Below, in pieces: positions 14,685 through 23,726 of a stretch of DNA of 36,222 bases; the stretch's first letter is position 1; every line of letters starts with the position of its first letter. A model generated the notes under the pieces. That model was not told the DNA's origin, did no database searches, and saw only the letters and a program-made list of their open reading frames with translations. The stretch spans positions 1-36,222 of the forward strand of contig PRDH01000038.1 of the NCBI GenBank assembly GCA_003345545.1, written 5' to 3'. The position numbers and the translations under genes are program-made. Source of the DNA: Candidatus Thorarchaeota archaeon (GTDB lineage: Archaea; Asgardarchaeota; Thorarchaeia; Thorarchaeales; Thorarchaeaceae).

Positions 14685-15591
14685 AACTGTGAACATGCAG
14701 GTGAAGTCCCTGTCTGACAATGAGATTCAATCGCTACTCAGGAAATATGGGGTGAGACCAAGCAAGAAACTCGGGCAGAGCTTTCTAAAGAGTAGAGCTG
14801 TTGCACGAGACATAGTGGCTGCTGCAGATGTCACGAAAGACGACACGGTATTAGAAATCGGAGGAGGACTCGGCATTCTCACAGAAGAGATTGCGCATAG
14901 AGCAGGTCATGTACATGTGATTGAGCTGGAGGCGGGACTTGCAAGAGCTCTCCGCGATTTGCTGAGGGAGCATGAGAATGTCACCATCGTCGAGGGTGAT
15001 GCTCTGGTGGTTGCCCTCCCGGAAACGACCAAGGTGGTTTCCAATCTCCCCTACAGCATCTCTTCAGAGATAACATTCAGGCTGTTGCGCGAGCACACAT
15101 TCAATCAGGCAGTACTCATGTATCAGAAAGAGTTTGCACTGCGGCTGCGTGCAGACCCAGGAACACAGGACTACTCACGGCTCACAATCAATATCGGGTA
15201 CCAAGCAGAAGTGGACTCTCTCATGGAGGTTCCAGCGACTATGTTCTTCCCCATGCCGGAGGTTGACTCCGTTGTAGTGAGGATGAAGCGTAGAACACAA
15301 GGGCCTCGTGCGAAGCGTGATGACGTGTTCCATTGGATGGTGACAGGCCTGTACTCATATCCGAACAAGACTCTCAGGAAGGCCCTTAGAATATGGTTTC
15401 GAAACATAGGAGTGGAAAAGAGCCTCGCTGAGGAGATTGTTCGTAGTTGTCTTGGACACCTCAAGGGTGACGACCGCTTGAGAAATATCAGTATTGAAGA
15501 CCTCGTGGTCCTTGCTGACTCGATACTTGGTTCGATAGAGGAAGGAAATATACCGGATCCAGGAGGGCTGAGAAGTGAGAGAGTATCCTGA
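14656..15591 (+). CDS. ksgA: 16S rRNA dimethyladenosine transferase KsgA/Dim1
   Basis: 311 residues. It dimethylates two adjacent adenines in the 3' hairpin of 16S rRNA during small-subunit assembly. The SAM motif is VLEIGGGLGILTEEIA, acidic residue in VIELEAGLA, and the catalytic NLPYSISS motif follows. YGVRPSKKLGQSFL is the usual N-terminal helix. The ATG at 14656 overlaps DUF655 by 29 bases; the ATG at 14695 would start 10 bases after that stop and still keep the conserved region. It is slightly longer than average at the C-terminus. The next gene starts inside its last codons. Confidence 0.95.
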   Translation: MNENVHYGDRTVNMQVKSLSDNEIQSLLRKYGVRPSKKLGQSFLKSRAVARDIVAAADVTKDDTVLEIGGGLGILTEEIAHRAGHVHVIELEAGLARALRDLLREHENVTIVEGDALVVALPETTKVVSNLPYSISSEITFRLLREHTFNQAVLMYQKEFALRLRADPGTQDYSRLTINIGYQAEVDSLMEVPATMFFPMPEVDSVVVRMKRRTQGPRAKRDDVFHWMVTGLYSYPNKTLRKALRIWFRNIGVEKSLAEEIVRSCLGHLKGDDRLRNISIEDLVVLADSILGSIEEGNIPDPGGLRSERVS

Positions 15592-16180
15592 AATCGATGT
15601 TTCTGATGGTGTGTACCCTCCATCAGACGACACCTACCTCCTCCTTGACGCCATCAATTTCAAGGCTGAAGACAGTGTGTTAGATGTAGGGTGTGGCGCA
15701 GGACTAGGAACCGTCATTGCTGCATGCAAGGCAAGTAGTGTTGTGGGGATTGACATATCCCTTGATGCAGCAAAGAATACAGCTGCTAACCTCAAGAGGA
15801 ACAACATGGAGCGAACTGCAGGGGTTGTTCAATCTGATCTTCTCTCTGCTATTTCCAGCAGAAGCAAGTTCTCGATTATTCTCTTCAATCCGCCTTATCT
15901 GCCTGCAGATGACAATTCCACCATGATGGACCATGCACACATAGGAGGAAAACTTGGGAGTGAACTCACACAGAAGTTCATCGGTCAGGCCTCTCGACAC
16001 CTCATCGATGGAGGAGAACTCTTTGTAGTCGTTTCAACTCTTGCAGACACGAGCACCGTGATGAAGGCATTCAGGAACTACGGATTTCAGATCGAGCGCG
16101 TCGCAGAGAAATCCTTGTTCTTCGAGAAGATACAAGTACTGAGAGGCATCTTCCGAGGACAAAAGGAAACCGTTTTATAA
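15575..16180 (+). CDS. HemK/PrmC-like N5-glutamine methyltransferase
   Basis: 201 residues from a GTG at 15575, inside the end of ksgA (17-base overlap). AGGAGG at 15561-15566 supports this start. Motif I is VLDVGCGAGLGTVIAA, and the substrate motif is FNPPYLP (N about 105), diagnostic for amino-group methylation of glutamine or adenine. It lacks the N-terminal domain of bacterial PrmC, as in the archaeal/eukaryotic Mtq2 group that methylates the GGQ glutamine of release factor aRF1/eRF1. The position after ksgA is conserved in archaea. Confidence 0.88.
   Translation: MREYPEIDVSDGVYPPSDDTYLLLDAINFKAEDSVLDVGCGAGLGTVIAACKASSVVGIDISLDAAKNTAANLKRNNMERTAGVVQSDLLSAISSRSKFSIILFNPPYLPADDNSTMMDHAHIGGKLGSELTQKFIGQASRHLIDGGELFVVVSTLADTSTVMKAFRNYGFQIERVAEKSLFFEKIQVLRGIFRGQKETVL
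16170..16180 (+). promoter_or_regulatory. TATA-like box of the FKBP gene
   Basis: CGTTTTATAAC overlaps the end of the HemK-like gene and lies about 52 bases before the FKBP ATG, suggesting a separate promoter. Confidence 0.45.
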
Positions 16181-16231
16181 CACTCCAGTGGAGGACCTTA
16201 GACAGTCTGGAAACCTGAGAGAGAACTGGCC

Positions 16232-17062
16232 ATGACAGAGAAAGAAGCAACCGAAGAGACCGCCGAGAAAGCGGCAGCAGAAGAACCAGCCGCTAAGAAG
16301 ACAACAAAGAAGACGACCAAGACTCAGAAGGAGGACTCAGCTAAGGTTGAAACTGTCGTGAGCGACAAGAGCATGGTCTATCTTGATTTCGTTGCGAAGA
16401 CAAAGGATAATGGTATTGTATACGATACGACGCTTCTCGAGGTTGCCAAGAAAGAGGGACTGTTTAGAGAGAATGACCGTTACGAACCAGCCCTTGTTGT
16501 AGTTGGTTGGAACTGGCTCCTCTCGGCAGTTGAAGAACAGCTCATTGGTATGAAGGTCGGCGAATCGAAGACTATCGAGGTCCCTCCAGAAAAAGGTGCA
16601 GGGCCCAGAGACCCCAATAAGATTAAACTGATTGCAAAAGTAAAACTTGCAAAGCAGGGTGCAAAAGGCTACAAGGGCGAAGAGATCAAGTTCGGTAATG
16701 AACGGGGCTTTGTCACTGCGGACCTTGGTCGGCGAGCCAGAGTCGATTTCAACAGCCCATTCGCTGGAAAGACCCTGATTTACGATGTCACTATCCGAGA
16801 GATTGTATCGGACGAAATCAAGAAGCTTCAGGCAGTCCTAAGACGCAGAATCCCAGGAATACCTGAGGACAGATACAGTATCACCCACAGCAAGAAGGTT
16901 GTGACCGTAGAGCTTCCGCAGGAAACTCGATATATTGAGAACATTCAGTACGGAGAGATAGGTATAGCTGCAGATATTCTGAAGGCCGCTGAAGACATTG
17001 ATGAAGTAAAGATCGTCACAACATTCAAGCGTCCAGAACGAAAGGCAGAAAATCAGACCTGA
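16232..17062 (+). CDS. FKBP-type peptidyl-prolyl isomerase, SlyD-like with extensions
   Basis: 276 residues. The first 45 are a disordered, Ala/Lys/Glu/Thr-rich tail. An FKBP domain follows (VYLDFVAKTKDNGIVYDTT, then VVVGWNWLLSAVEEQLIGMKVGESKTIEVPPEKGAG). The flap region carries the inserted chaperone domain of the archaeal long FKBP group (about 130-185), before the FKBP strand RVDFNSPFAGKTLIYDVTIREI. About 75 further residues form a C-terminal alpha/beta module. The family speeds proline isomerisation and holds unfolded chains in the cytoplasm. The low-complexity N-terminus is unusual. Confidence 0.88.
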   Translation: MTEKEATEETAEKAAAEEPAAKKTTKKTTKTQKEDSAKVETVVSDKSMVYLDFVAKTKDNGIVYDTTLLEVAKKEGLFRENDRYEPALVVVGWNWLLSAVEEQLIGMKVGESKTIEVPPEKGAGPRDPNKIKLIAKVKLAKQGAKGYKGEEIKFGNERGFVTADLGRRARVDFNSPFAGKTLIYDVTIREIVSDEIKKLQAVLRRRIPGIPEDRYSITHSKKVVTVELPQETRYIENIQYGEIGIAADILKAAEDIDEVKIVTTFKRPERKAENQT

Positions 17063-17112
17063 GTAGCAGGTTGACCGTTCTGTCTATCGATGGCAGGAAT
17101 GTTCACTGAGAA

Positions 17113-17123
17113 AACCTTAATAA
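17113..17123 (+). promoter_or_regulatory. TATA-like box of the proteasome beta gene
   Basis: AACCTTAATAA lies 68 bases before the chosen ATG at 17191, in the gap after the FKBP gene. A TTG at 17143 is closer, but its extra residues look unlike a propeptide. Confidence 0.4.
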
Positions 17124-17190
17124 TGCTCCAAAGAACGGGTGCTTGTCACTTGTTCTCTATAACTCTTCTTCTAGATGGAGTTTGTTAGCC

Positions 17191-17829
17191 ATGGAACCTG
17201 ACGTACATCCCCCGGCTGAGTTAAGCACGGGCACTACAACAATAGGCATGATTGCAAAAGACTGCGTAGTCTTGGCAAGTGATCAGAGAGCCACAATGGG
17301 TTATCTAATCGCATCCAAGACAGCAAAGAAGATCTACAAGATCACGGACCGTATTGGTGCAACCATTGCAGGATCCGTCGCAGATGCTCAGTCAATCATG
17401 GAACTATTAGCTGCGGAGGCCAAGCTCTTTGAGATTCAGAGGGGACGACCGATTCGTGTCAAAGCATTGACACGTCTCCTAAGCAACATCATGTTCCAAG
17501 CTCGTGGAACCTACATGCTGGGAAGCCTTGTCGGAGGTTTCGATGATGAAGGACCACAGGTCTACTACACGGACTTTGTAGGATCAGTGATTCCTGACAA
17601 GTACGTGGCCAATGGTTCTGGTTCACCGGTGGCACTTGGTGTTCTGGAGGCCGAGTACAAAGAGGATCTTACAAAGAAAAAGGCCATTGAGCTGGCTGTT
17701 CGTGCCATTGCAGTTGCCATCGAGCGAGACGCCGCTACGGGCAACTCAATCTTGGTCAGCGTGATCGACAAGGATGGCTATCAAGAGATTCCAAAAGACA
17801 CCATCATGAAGATTTGGAAAGGACCATAG
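17191..17829 (+). CDS. psmB: Proteasome subunit beta
   Basis: 212 residues from the ATG at 17191. A 14-residue propeptide ends in STG, and cleavage before TTTIG gives the N-terminal threonine nucleophile (residue 15). In mature numbering Thr1, Asp17 (SDQRA) and Lys33 (KTAKKIY) are all present, so the subunit should be active. GSGSPVALGVLE and AIAVAIERDAATG are typical later motifs. With alpha subunits it forms the 20S core that degrades unfolded proteins in the cytoplasm. A TTG at 17143 would give a 30-residue propeptide and is less likely. Confidence 0.94.
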   Translation: MEPDVHPPAELSTGTTTIGMIAKDCVVLASDQRATMGYLIASKTAKKIYKITDRIGATIAGSVADAQSIMELLAAEAKLFEIQRGRPIRVKALTRLLSNIMFQARGTYMLGSLVGGFDDEGPQVYYTDFVGSVIPDKYVANGSGSPVALGVLEAEYKEDLTKKKAIELAVRAIAVAIERDAATGNSILVSVIDKDGYQEIPKDTIMKIWKGP

Positions 17830-17915
17830 TGACAGTACTTGTTGCAATCGTAGTTCACTAGTTTGCGCTACATCTCACCCGACGAAGAGTTGGGTGCAAT
17901 ATCAGGCAATATGGG

Positions 17916-17928
17916 GCATAAATAGGCC
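17916..17928 (+). promoter_or_regulatory. TATA-like box of aCPSF1
   Basis: GCATAAATAGGCC lies about 30 bases before the aCPSF1 ATG at 17951. The spacing would give a leaderless or nearly leaderless transcript. Confidence 0.5.
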
Positions 17929-17950
17929 TAAAGTTGTGATGTGATTATCC

Positions 17951-19864
17951 ATGCAGTCCAATGATGAACAAGAATATGTAGATATCAGAGAGGAAATCAA
18001 GAAGGCACTCCCTCGTTCAGCCGCGATCACCTCAGTCGAATATGAGGGACCTGAGATAGCCATATACTCCAAGGCCCCCAAGATACTGCTGGATGACGGT
18101 GATAGCATAAAGGCACTTGCTCGCAAGATGCGAACACGCATTGTCGTCAGATCAGATCCTGATGTCAGGTTGACACATGAAGAAACAGAGAAGGCAGTTC
18201 GTGAGTTGGTACCAGCTGAGGCTGAGATAACCACGATAGACTTTGACATCTCTCGAGGTGAGGTGATTATTGAAGCACAGAAGCCAGGCCTTGTAATCGG
18301 ACGAAGTGGGACCACACTCAGAGAGATCACTCGTCAGACATTCTGGCGGCCAAATGTCATGCGAACCCCTCCTATTGAGAGCAAGCTGATAAAACAGGTT
18401 CGCTACATCATTCAATCAGAGGCTGCAACAAGAAACAAGTCATTCCGTGAGATTGGCCGGCGAATACACAGACCTATGCTCTTCAATAATGGCTGGATTA
18501 GACTTGCAGCCCTGGGAGGGTTCAGAGAGGTCGGAAGGTCGTGCATGTTCCTGCAGACCTCTGAGAGCAATATCCTCATTGACTGTGGCGTGAACGTAGG
18601 AGCGCCCAACAAGGCATTTCCAAGGCTCGATATTCCCGAGTTCAATGTTGAAAATCTAGATGCGGTAGTGATCACGCATGCGCATCTGGACCACTCAGGG
18701 ATGGTCCCATTCCTCTTCAAGTATGGGTACCGTGGACCAGTCTACATGACTGCGCCAACTCTGAATCTGGCCACTCTACTACAGCTGGACTACATTGATG
18801 TGGCAGAGCGAGAGGGCAAGCTCAGGCCATACCGCGACCGTGATGTGAAAGAGACAATCCTTCACACAATCCCCCTCAACTATGGAGAAGTGACCGATAT
18901 CGCCCCCGATGTACGACTCACCATGCACAATGCAGGCCACATACTTGGCTCAGCAATTGTCCACTTCCATATCGGAGATGGACAGTACAATATGGCATAC
19001 ACTGGGGACTTTAAGTTCGGAAGAACCAGACTACTTGAACCAGCCACCTTCACATTCCCGAGACTTGAGACACTCATTATAGAGAGCACTTACGGACATC
19101 CTACTGATAAGATGCCTCCTAGGCAAGAAGTGGAGAGGAAGTTCGCCACGATATTGAAGAGAGCCCTAGAACGTGGTGGCAAGGTCCTCATCCCGGTTCT
19201 TGCAGTCGGTCGTGCACAGGAGATCATTCTTGTCATTGAGGACTTGGTATCCAAGGGGCGCATTCCCAAGGTTCCTGTATATATTGAAGGAATGATTGCG
19301 CAAGCCACTGCAATCCATACTACACATCCAGAGGCGCTCAGCAAGAAGATTCGCGAAATGATATTCCATCAGGGTATCAATCCATTCCTAGCAGATATAT
19401 TCGTGCAGGTCGACAACCCTGATCAGCGTGAGGAGATTGCAGAGGGTGAGCCATGTATCATCATGGCGACCTCAGGCATGCTCGCTGGCGGTCCCAGTGT
19501 CGACTACTTCAGACTACTCGCCCCGGATGAGAAGAACCTGCTAGTCTTTGTTAGCTATCAGGGAGAGAATACGATGGGAAGACGTATCCAGAAGGGATGG
19601 AAAGAGGCCAACATGAAGAACAGAGAAGGACAGACAACAGTTGTCCAGGTCAATCTAGAAGTCGCAACTGTGGAGGGATTCTCAGGACACTCTGATAGGA
19701 AGCAGATTCTCAGCTTTGTGAAACGGGTGAGTCCGGCTCCGGAGCGAATTCTTGTTGCTCATGGTGAGGCATCAAAGACACTCGGACTGGCATCCACCAT
19801 CCACAAAGCATTGAACATAGAGACAAGAGCACCAATGGTGACCGAAACAATAAAGCTGAGATAG
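17951..19864 (+). CDS. aCPSF1: KH-KH-MBL-beta-CASP ribonuclease
   Basis: 637 residues, full length for the family. Two N-terminal KH-type domains (about 1-150; GRSG in LVIGRSGTTLREITRQ) precede a metallo-beta-lactamase domain with HAHLDHSG (about 242-249), a later NAGHILGSA and the metal aspartate in YTGDFKFG. The beta-CASP insert has GGKVLIPVLAVGRAQEI and TSGMLAGG. The C-terminal histidine motif is FSGHSDRKQ. This is the archaeal relative of CPSF73, known as the transcription-termination nuclease that cuts mRNA 3' ends at U-rich sites. It stops 6 bases from the convergent sepF-like gene. Confidence 0.96.
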   Translation: MQSNDEQEYVDIREEIKKALPRSAAITSVEYEGPEIAIYSKAPKILLDDGDSIKALARKMRTRIVVRSDPDVRLTHEETEKAVRELVPAEAEITTIDFDISRGEVIIEAQKPGLVIGRSGTTLREITRQTFWRPNVMRTPPIESKLIKQVRYIIQSEAATRNKSFREIGRRIHRPMLFNNGWIRLAALGGFREVGRSCMFLQTSESNILIDCGVNVGAPNKAFPRLDIPEFNVENLDAVVITHAHLDHSGMVPFLFKYGYRGPVYMTAPTLNLATLLQLDYIDVAEREGKLRPYRDRDVKETILHTIPLNYGEVTDIAPDVRLTMHNAGHILGSAIVHFHIGDGQYNMAYTGDFKFGRTRLLEPATFTFPRLETLIIESTYGHPTDKMPPRQEVERKFATILKRALERGGKVLIPVLAVGRAQEIILVIEDLVSKGRIPKVPVYIEGMIAQATAIHTTHPEALSKKIREMIFHQGINPFLADIFVQVDNPDQREEIAEGEPCIIMATSGMLAGGPSVDYFRLLAPDEKNLLVFVSYQGENTMGRRIQKGWKEANMKNREGQTTVVQVNLEVATVEGFSGHSDRKQILSFVKRVSPAPERILVAHGEASKTLGLASTIHKALNIETRAPMVTETIKLR

Positions 19865-19870
19865 TGAAGG

Positions 19871-20269
19871 TCATAGCTTCACGAAGTTGGGTGTGACAAT
19901 CATGCACGCATCATTGACAAGAGCGATGTCAGCCTCATAGCCTCTTGTGGCACTTCTGATTCTCTCGATGATACGACGCAGTTCAAGATGAGTCTGCTCA
20001 TTTCCGTCATTCAGACCGGAGATATCAAGCAAGACAATATTGCCACCCTTGATCTCATCGACCACGAAGGGAACATCAGCAAGTGACTCCAGTTTCTTTG
20101 ATCTGACAAAGATCGTTTCCAGTTCATTTAGCTTCTTGAGTTCCTTGCGAGGATCAGATTGGGAGGTCTCAACAACGGGAGAGAAGACCCCTAGACTTGG
20201 ATATGTCCGTCTAGTGCTCTTTTCCTGGGAGACTTCATCATTTTGTTTTCGTCTGAAGAGAAACCTCAC
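19871..20269 (-). CDS. sepF: SepF-like cell division protein
   Basis: 132 residues from a GTG at 20269, with GAGGTGG 8 bases upstream. An N-terminal basic, partly hydrophobic segment (MRFLFRRK) could be the membrane-targeting helix of archaeal SepF. The SepF core (about 50-130) has FVRSKKLESLADVPFVVDEI, KGGNIVLLDISGL, an alpha-helix RRIIERIRSATRGYEADIAL, and the end DACMIVTPNFVKL. In archaea SepF anchors FtsZ to the membrane. The core is complete, including a glycine near the dimer interface (ATRGYEADI). No ftsZ is in this window. Confidence 0.85.
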   Translation of the reverse strand: MRFLFRRKQNDEVSQEKSTRRTYPSLGVFSPVVETSQSDPRKELKKLNELETIFVRSKKLESLADVPFVVDEIKGGNIVLLDISGLNDGNEQTHLELRRIIERIRSATRGYEADIALVNDACMIVTPNFVKL

Positions 20270-20392
20270 TGTTATGCCACCTCAGTTCTTCAAGACAAGA
20301 GTCCCGTCGAATAAAGAAAAGACCGAGTATTATGGGGCTAAAACAAGGAGCTAATCCTTATCACCGTGACAACATATGATGCACTGAGCTAG

Positions 20393-23059
20393 ATGTCCAT
20401 GCACATAGAGGAGGAAAATGACCCGCTATCTCGACTCCGAGGACAATTGAAGGCGCTCAGTAATAGGCATGCAATTGAGATTCTTCAGGTGTTGAGTCCT
20501 CAGACTGGAGAGATGGTACCCACACTTGGATGGGACTCGATTGTGGAAGGTCTCTTAGCCCTTGATGGAATCAGTAGACCTAAGTCAAATCCAAGAGGAG
20601 AGAAATCCCAGGAAGAGGTAGAGTATGAACTCGCACGCCGGGGGCTAATCTCTGGCGGAACAGTCTATGAGACCATGAACAAACTTGTGAGGGTCGGTTT
20701 TGTAGTGACCTCTGGCGACAGGGGTCGAAAACAGAGAGGGTTCATGATAACTCATGACGGAAGGCTTGCACTGGCATCTGTCGGACGACTTGAAGAGCCG
20801 ATAGGAACAGGGACAGAGGTCCAGAGAGCTGCAAGAATACTTCTGAAACACAAGAACTTCGTTGCCCTTCTTCCAGCACAGGAGAAATTCCTCCGCGAGA
20901 TTGGCGACATCAATGACAACCTCGTGATCCAGATGCCTCCTGGCTCAGGAAAGACATTTCTCGCAATGATTGTGATTCTCCTGCGGTTGCAGAGAGGTGT
21001 TAGGTGTCTCTATCTCAGCCCCTATACGTCACTCAGCAGGCAAATCATGGATGAATACGGAGCCCTGTTAGAAGAGCTTGGATATGCTGTCGTCCGATAT
21101 GATGGGCTATCGCCTGTCACCGACAGCGAACTGGAAGAGACCAATCTTATTGTTGCAATGTATGAAACCTTTGCCTCTGCGGCACTTCAGAAGAAGAAGT
21201 GGACATCGAAGTTGGGTCTTGCTGTCGTCGATGAATTGACAGAACTTGATTCCTCACAGCCTGAGATGCAGTCCCAAGACCTTGGTACCGATAGAAGTGT
21301 AAAACTAGACTGTATCATCACCCTGCTAAAAGGCCAGATGCAGATTCTGACACTCTCCTCGAGATTCGGTGAGACTGAGAAGATCACAGAATGGCTCAAC
21401 GCAACGGCATTTCGACCTGACTTTAGATTGACCCCCGACGAATTCATTGTGAGCAAGAGCGGTCAGGGAATCAAGATTGTGAGCAGTGATGGAACTCAGA
21501 GAAGTACATCTCAGCAGGAAGACGTGCTTGACGCAGTCATGGAGCATATAGAGGACTACAAGAAGAAGTCGATACTCTTCGTTGTCGGATCGAGATACAG
21601 AGCCCAAGGAATCGCCAGAAGGCTCGCAAGAAGTCACCCAAGAGAGATAGGCTCAGAGATAGTGAATCAGATAATAGGGACAGGGGAGAGCCTCCCTCTG
21701 AGTAGCAGACTGTCAAACACGTTGAGATACGGAGTCGCATTTCATCATTCAGGTCTAGATGCAGGTGTACGAGAGCGACTTGAGAATGCAATCAGAAGTA
21801 GAGTCGTAAGAACGGTCGTTTCGACAACTGGCATCACATCAGGAATGAGTTTCCCGTTTGACTGTGTTGTCATCTTGCTTGATTCCAACATGTATTTCCT
21901 TTCCGCCAGGTCGCGCTATCTACAGATTGCCGGGAGAATTGGTGAGTACCATCTCAGACAACATGGGGGCAGAGTGTATCTCGTCTTTGAGGGGCCCACA
22001 CAGGAGTTCCCAACTCCAGAAGCAATGGAAGAGATCCTCCTTCATAGGCCCCTTGAGGCTCTTAAGCCAGGTGTGATGTACCCGAGCCTAGCAGTCAGTG
22101 TGTTAGTCAGGACGCTCATCAACGGACGCCCAGCAATTCTGGAAGATGTCCGGAGGATGTTCGTGGAGTTTGTCAGAGGATCGTTCAGAGGAACAATTGA
22201 TCAAGACTACAGCTCGAGGATGGACAGGTTCTTTGATGCCTTAGTCCAATGGCTGATTGATGAAGGGGTGCTTGAGAGCGGCAAGAGCGGCCTCGTCTTG
22301 ACCAAGGAGGCTCGCGATGCAGTACTCTCAGGAATAGATCCTGTTGATTACATGCAGAGAAGAGAGGATTTCTCCGAAGTCAAGGCAGACACCGCAGTTA
22401 GCGATCTTGTTGACTTGCTGTTGAGGTTTCGACTGCCGCAGTCGGTCAGACCGAGAACTCTGGCACCGTCACAGACAGAGATTGAGATGATGGGACTAAG
22501 GACCCCTGAAGACTGGTACATGAAACTGATACCTACACGGCTGAGAATCAAGAAATCAGTGCTCACTAGATGGTTAGATGAACAGAACATTGCCTCGATA
22601 ATCAATGAAACTGGAGAGATGGTCAAGGGTATCAGTCTCGATGAAGGAGACCTGGATTCGCTCCTTGGTATCTGCAGCAGTGTAGCAGAGAGTCTGAACA
22701 GGTTTTACCTGACTCAGAAGAAGAGAAGCATTGCTGAACGATTCCGTATCTTGGGCAGGCAGTTGCAGTACGGTGTTCGGCCGGACTTGGCAAACTCGGA
22801 CTTGCTTGAACTCCTTCTCATCCAGAGTGACAACTCGCCATCAAGCAGACTGTCACGAAACGCTGCACGAGTCCTGTACGAACATGGATACAAGTCAATC
22901 TCAGATGTTGTGAGGAAGGACATTGATGCAAGTCTGAAGGGATTAGCAAGGGATAGATTCTCCAGGAACTGTGGTCTGGAGCCGGAGCGGGCAAAAGAGG
23001 TCTACAAAGCTGCCATGATGCATATTCGCTCGAAGATCATCGGAGATGATGATGAGTGA
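20393..23059 (+). CDS. SF2 (Ski2/Hel308-like) helicase with wHTH and altered motifs
   Basis: 888 residues. Residues 12-140 look like a winged helix-turn-helix (LKALSNRHAIEILQVL, then a wing near GDRGRKQRG). The SF2 core follows: motif I MPPGSGKT (about 181-188), motif II VVDELT (D280, E281) where DExH is usual, motif III LTLSSR in place of SAT, motif V TTGITSGMSFP, and motif VI QIAGRIGE (511-518) where QxxGRxGR is usual. The C-terminal part is helical with a Hel308-like helix-hairpin-helix near the end. Walker A and the DE pair remain, so ATP binding is likely. The last motif VI arginine is replaced by Glu. Function is uncertain. Confidence 0.8.
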   Translation: MSMHIEEENDPLSRLRGQLKALSNRHAIEILQVLSPQTGEMVPTLGWDSIVEGLLALDGISRPKSNPRGEKSQEEVEYELARRGLISGGTVYETMNKLVRVGFVVTSGDRGRKQRGFMITHDGRLALASVGRLEEPIGTGTEVQRAARILLKHKNFVALLPAQEKFLREIGDINDNLVIQMPPGSGKTFLAMIVILLRLQRGVRCLYLSPYTSLSRQIMDEYGALLEELGYAVVRYDGLSPVTDSELEETNLIVAMYETFASAALQKKKWTSKLGLAVVDELTELDSSQPEMQSQDLGTDRSVKLDCIITLLKGQMQILTLSSRFGETEKITEWLNATAFRPDFRLTPDEFIVSKSGQGIKIVSSDGTQRSTSQQEDVLDAVMEHIEDYKKKSILFVVGSRYRAQGIARRLARSHPREIGSEIVNQIIGTGESLPLSSRLSNTLRYGVAFHHSGLDAGVRERLENAIRSRVVRTVVSTTGITSGMSFPFDCVVILLDSNMYFLSARSRYLQIAGRIGEYHLRQHGGRVYLVFEGPTQEFPTPEAMEEILLHRPLEALKPGVMYPSLAVSVLVRTLINGRPAILEDVRRMFVEFVRGSFRGTIDQDYSSRMDRFFDALVQWLIDEGVLESGKSGLVLTKEARDAVLSGIDPVDYMQRREDFSEVKADTAVSDLVDLLLRFRLPQSVRPRTLAPSQTEIEMMGLRTPEDWYMKLIPTRLRIKKSVLTRWLDEQNIASIINETGEMVKGISLDEGDLDSLLGICSSVAESLNRFYLTQKKRSIAERFRILGRQLQYGVRPDLANSDLLELLLIQSDNSPSSRLSRNAARVLYEHGYKSISDVVRKDIDASLKGLARDRFSRNCGLEPERAKEVYKAAMMHIRSKIIGDDDE

Positions 23060-23062
23060 GTT

Positions 23063-23566
23063 CTACTGCTTGCTGAAGTCCCAGAGCTCATCGTTGATGT
23101 GATGCACTGACCGCACTACTTTTCCACTGCTAGCAGCTCGAAGGTCAGCTGCTGAGAAACTCGATATTCCCACAGCCAGAGGCTTGCCATGCCGCTCATC
23201 AACGACTGAAACAATGCCATTTGCTTTGACCTCATCATCCACTTGCGTAATTCCGGGCCTCATGATATCAGCGCCATTCACAACAAACTTCACTGCACCC
23301 ATATCGACTGTGACCTTTGGGATGTGTATTATGCCAGTGAGAAGAGCATTGAGAGTGGGAAAGAATCGACCTTCTGATTCAAAGAAGACGATATCACCAT
23401 TCAAAAGCAGAATCCTTGAGCCATCATCAAGAATACCGCTCTCAAGCTGCACGTCTGAACCCAGGCCTATGGATGAGCCGACGTCGTTCTCTAGCCTCTC
23501 GAGCTCAAGCTTCTGTTCACGCTTCTTCAAGAGATGACGTTTCTTTATACGTTCAATCTTAGGCAT
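23063..23566 (-). CDS. PUA-domain RNA-binding protein, MCT-1-like
   Basis: 167 residues. The N-terminal half contains a lysine-rich start (IKKRHLLKKREQKLELERLE) and a pre-PUA region. A PUA domain occupies about 80-155: VTVDMGAVKFVVNGADIMRPGI, then KANGIVSVVDERHGKPLAVGIS and the G-rich end. This is the archaeal family related to the MCTS1 half of the eukaryotic MCTS1-DENR ribosome factor. It probably binds RNA or the small ribosomal subunit. It converges on the helicase gene with a 3-base gap. Confidence 0.85.
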   Translation of the reverse strand: MPKIERIKKRHLLKKREQKLELERLENDVGSSIGLGSDVQLESGILDDGSRILLLNGDIVFFESEGRFFPTLNALLTGIIHIPKVTVDMGAVKFVVNGADIMRPGITQVDDEVKANGIVSVVDERHGKPLAVGISSFSAADLRAASSGKVVRSVHHINDELWDFSKQ

Positions 23567-23648
23567 CTTGTTTGGACTGGCGCACTCTAGCCTTTTGAAG
23601 CCTGCGAAAGTACTGTTTGAAGAAACCAGGGGGCGTCGCCATCGTCAT

Positions 23649-23657
23649 GTTTTTAAG
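23649..23657 (+). promoter_or_regulatory. TATA-like box of the LSm-eL37 operon
   Basis: GTTTTTAAG lies 70 bases before the LSm ATG, in the divergent gap after the PUA gene. Confidence 0.4.
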
Positions 23658-23726
23658 CCGTGCCCAAGGACTAGCGGAAACGTCGTATGACCTAGGTCAT
23701 AGACAGTCTTCTGTGTTGGTGAATCT

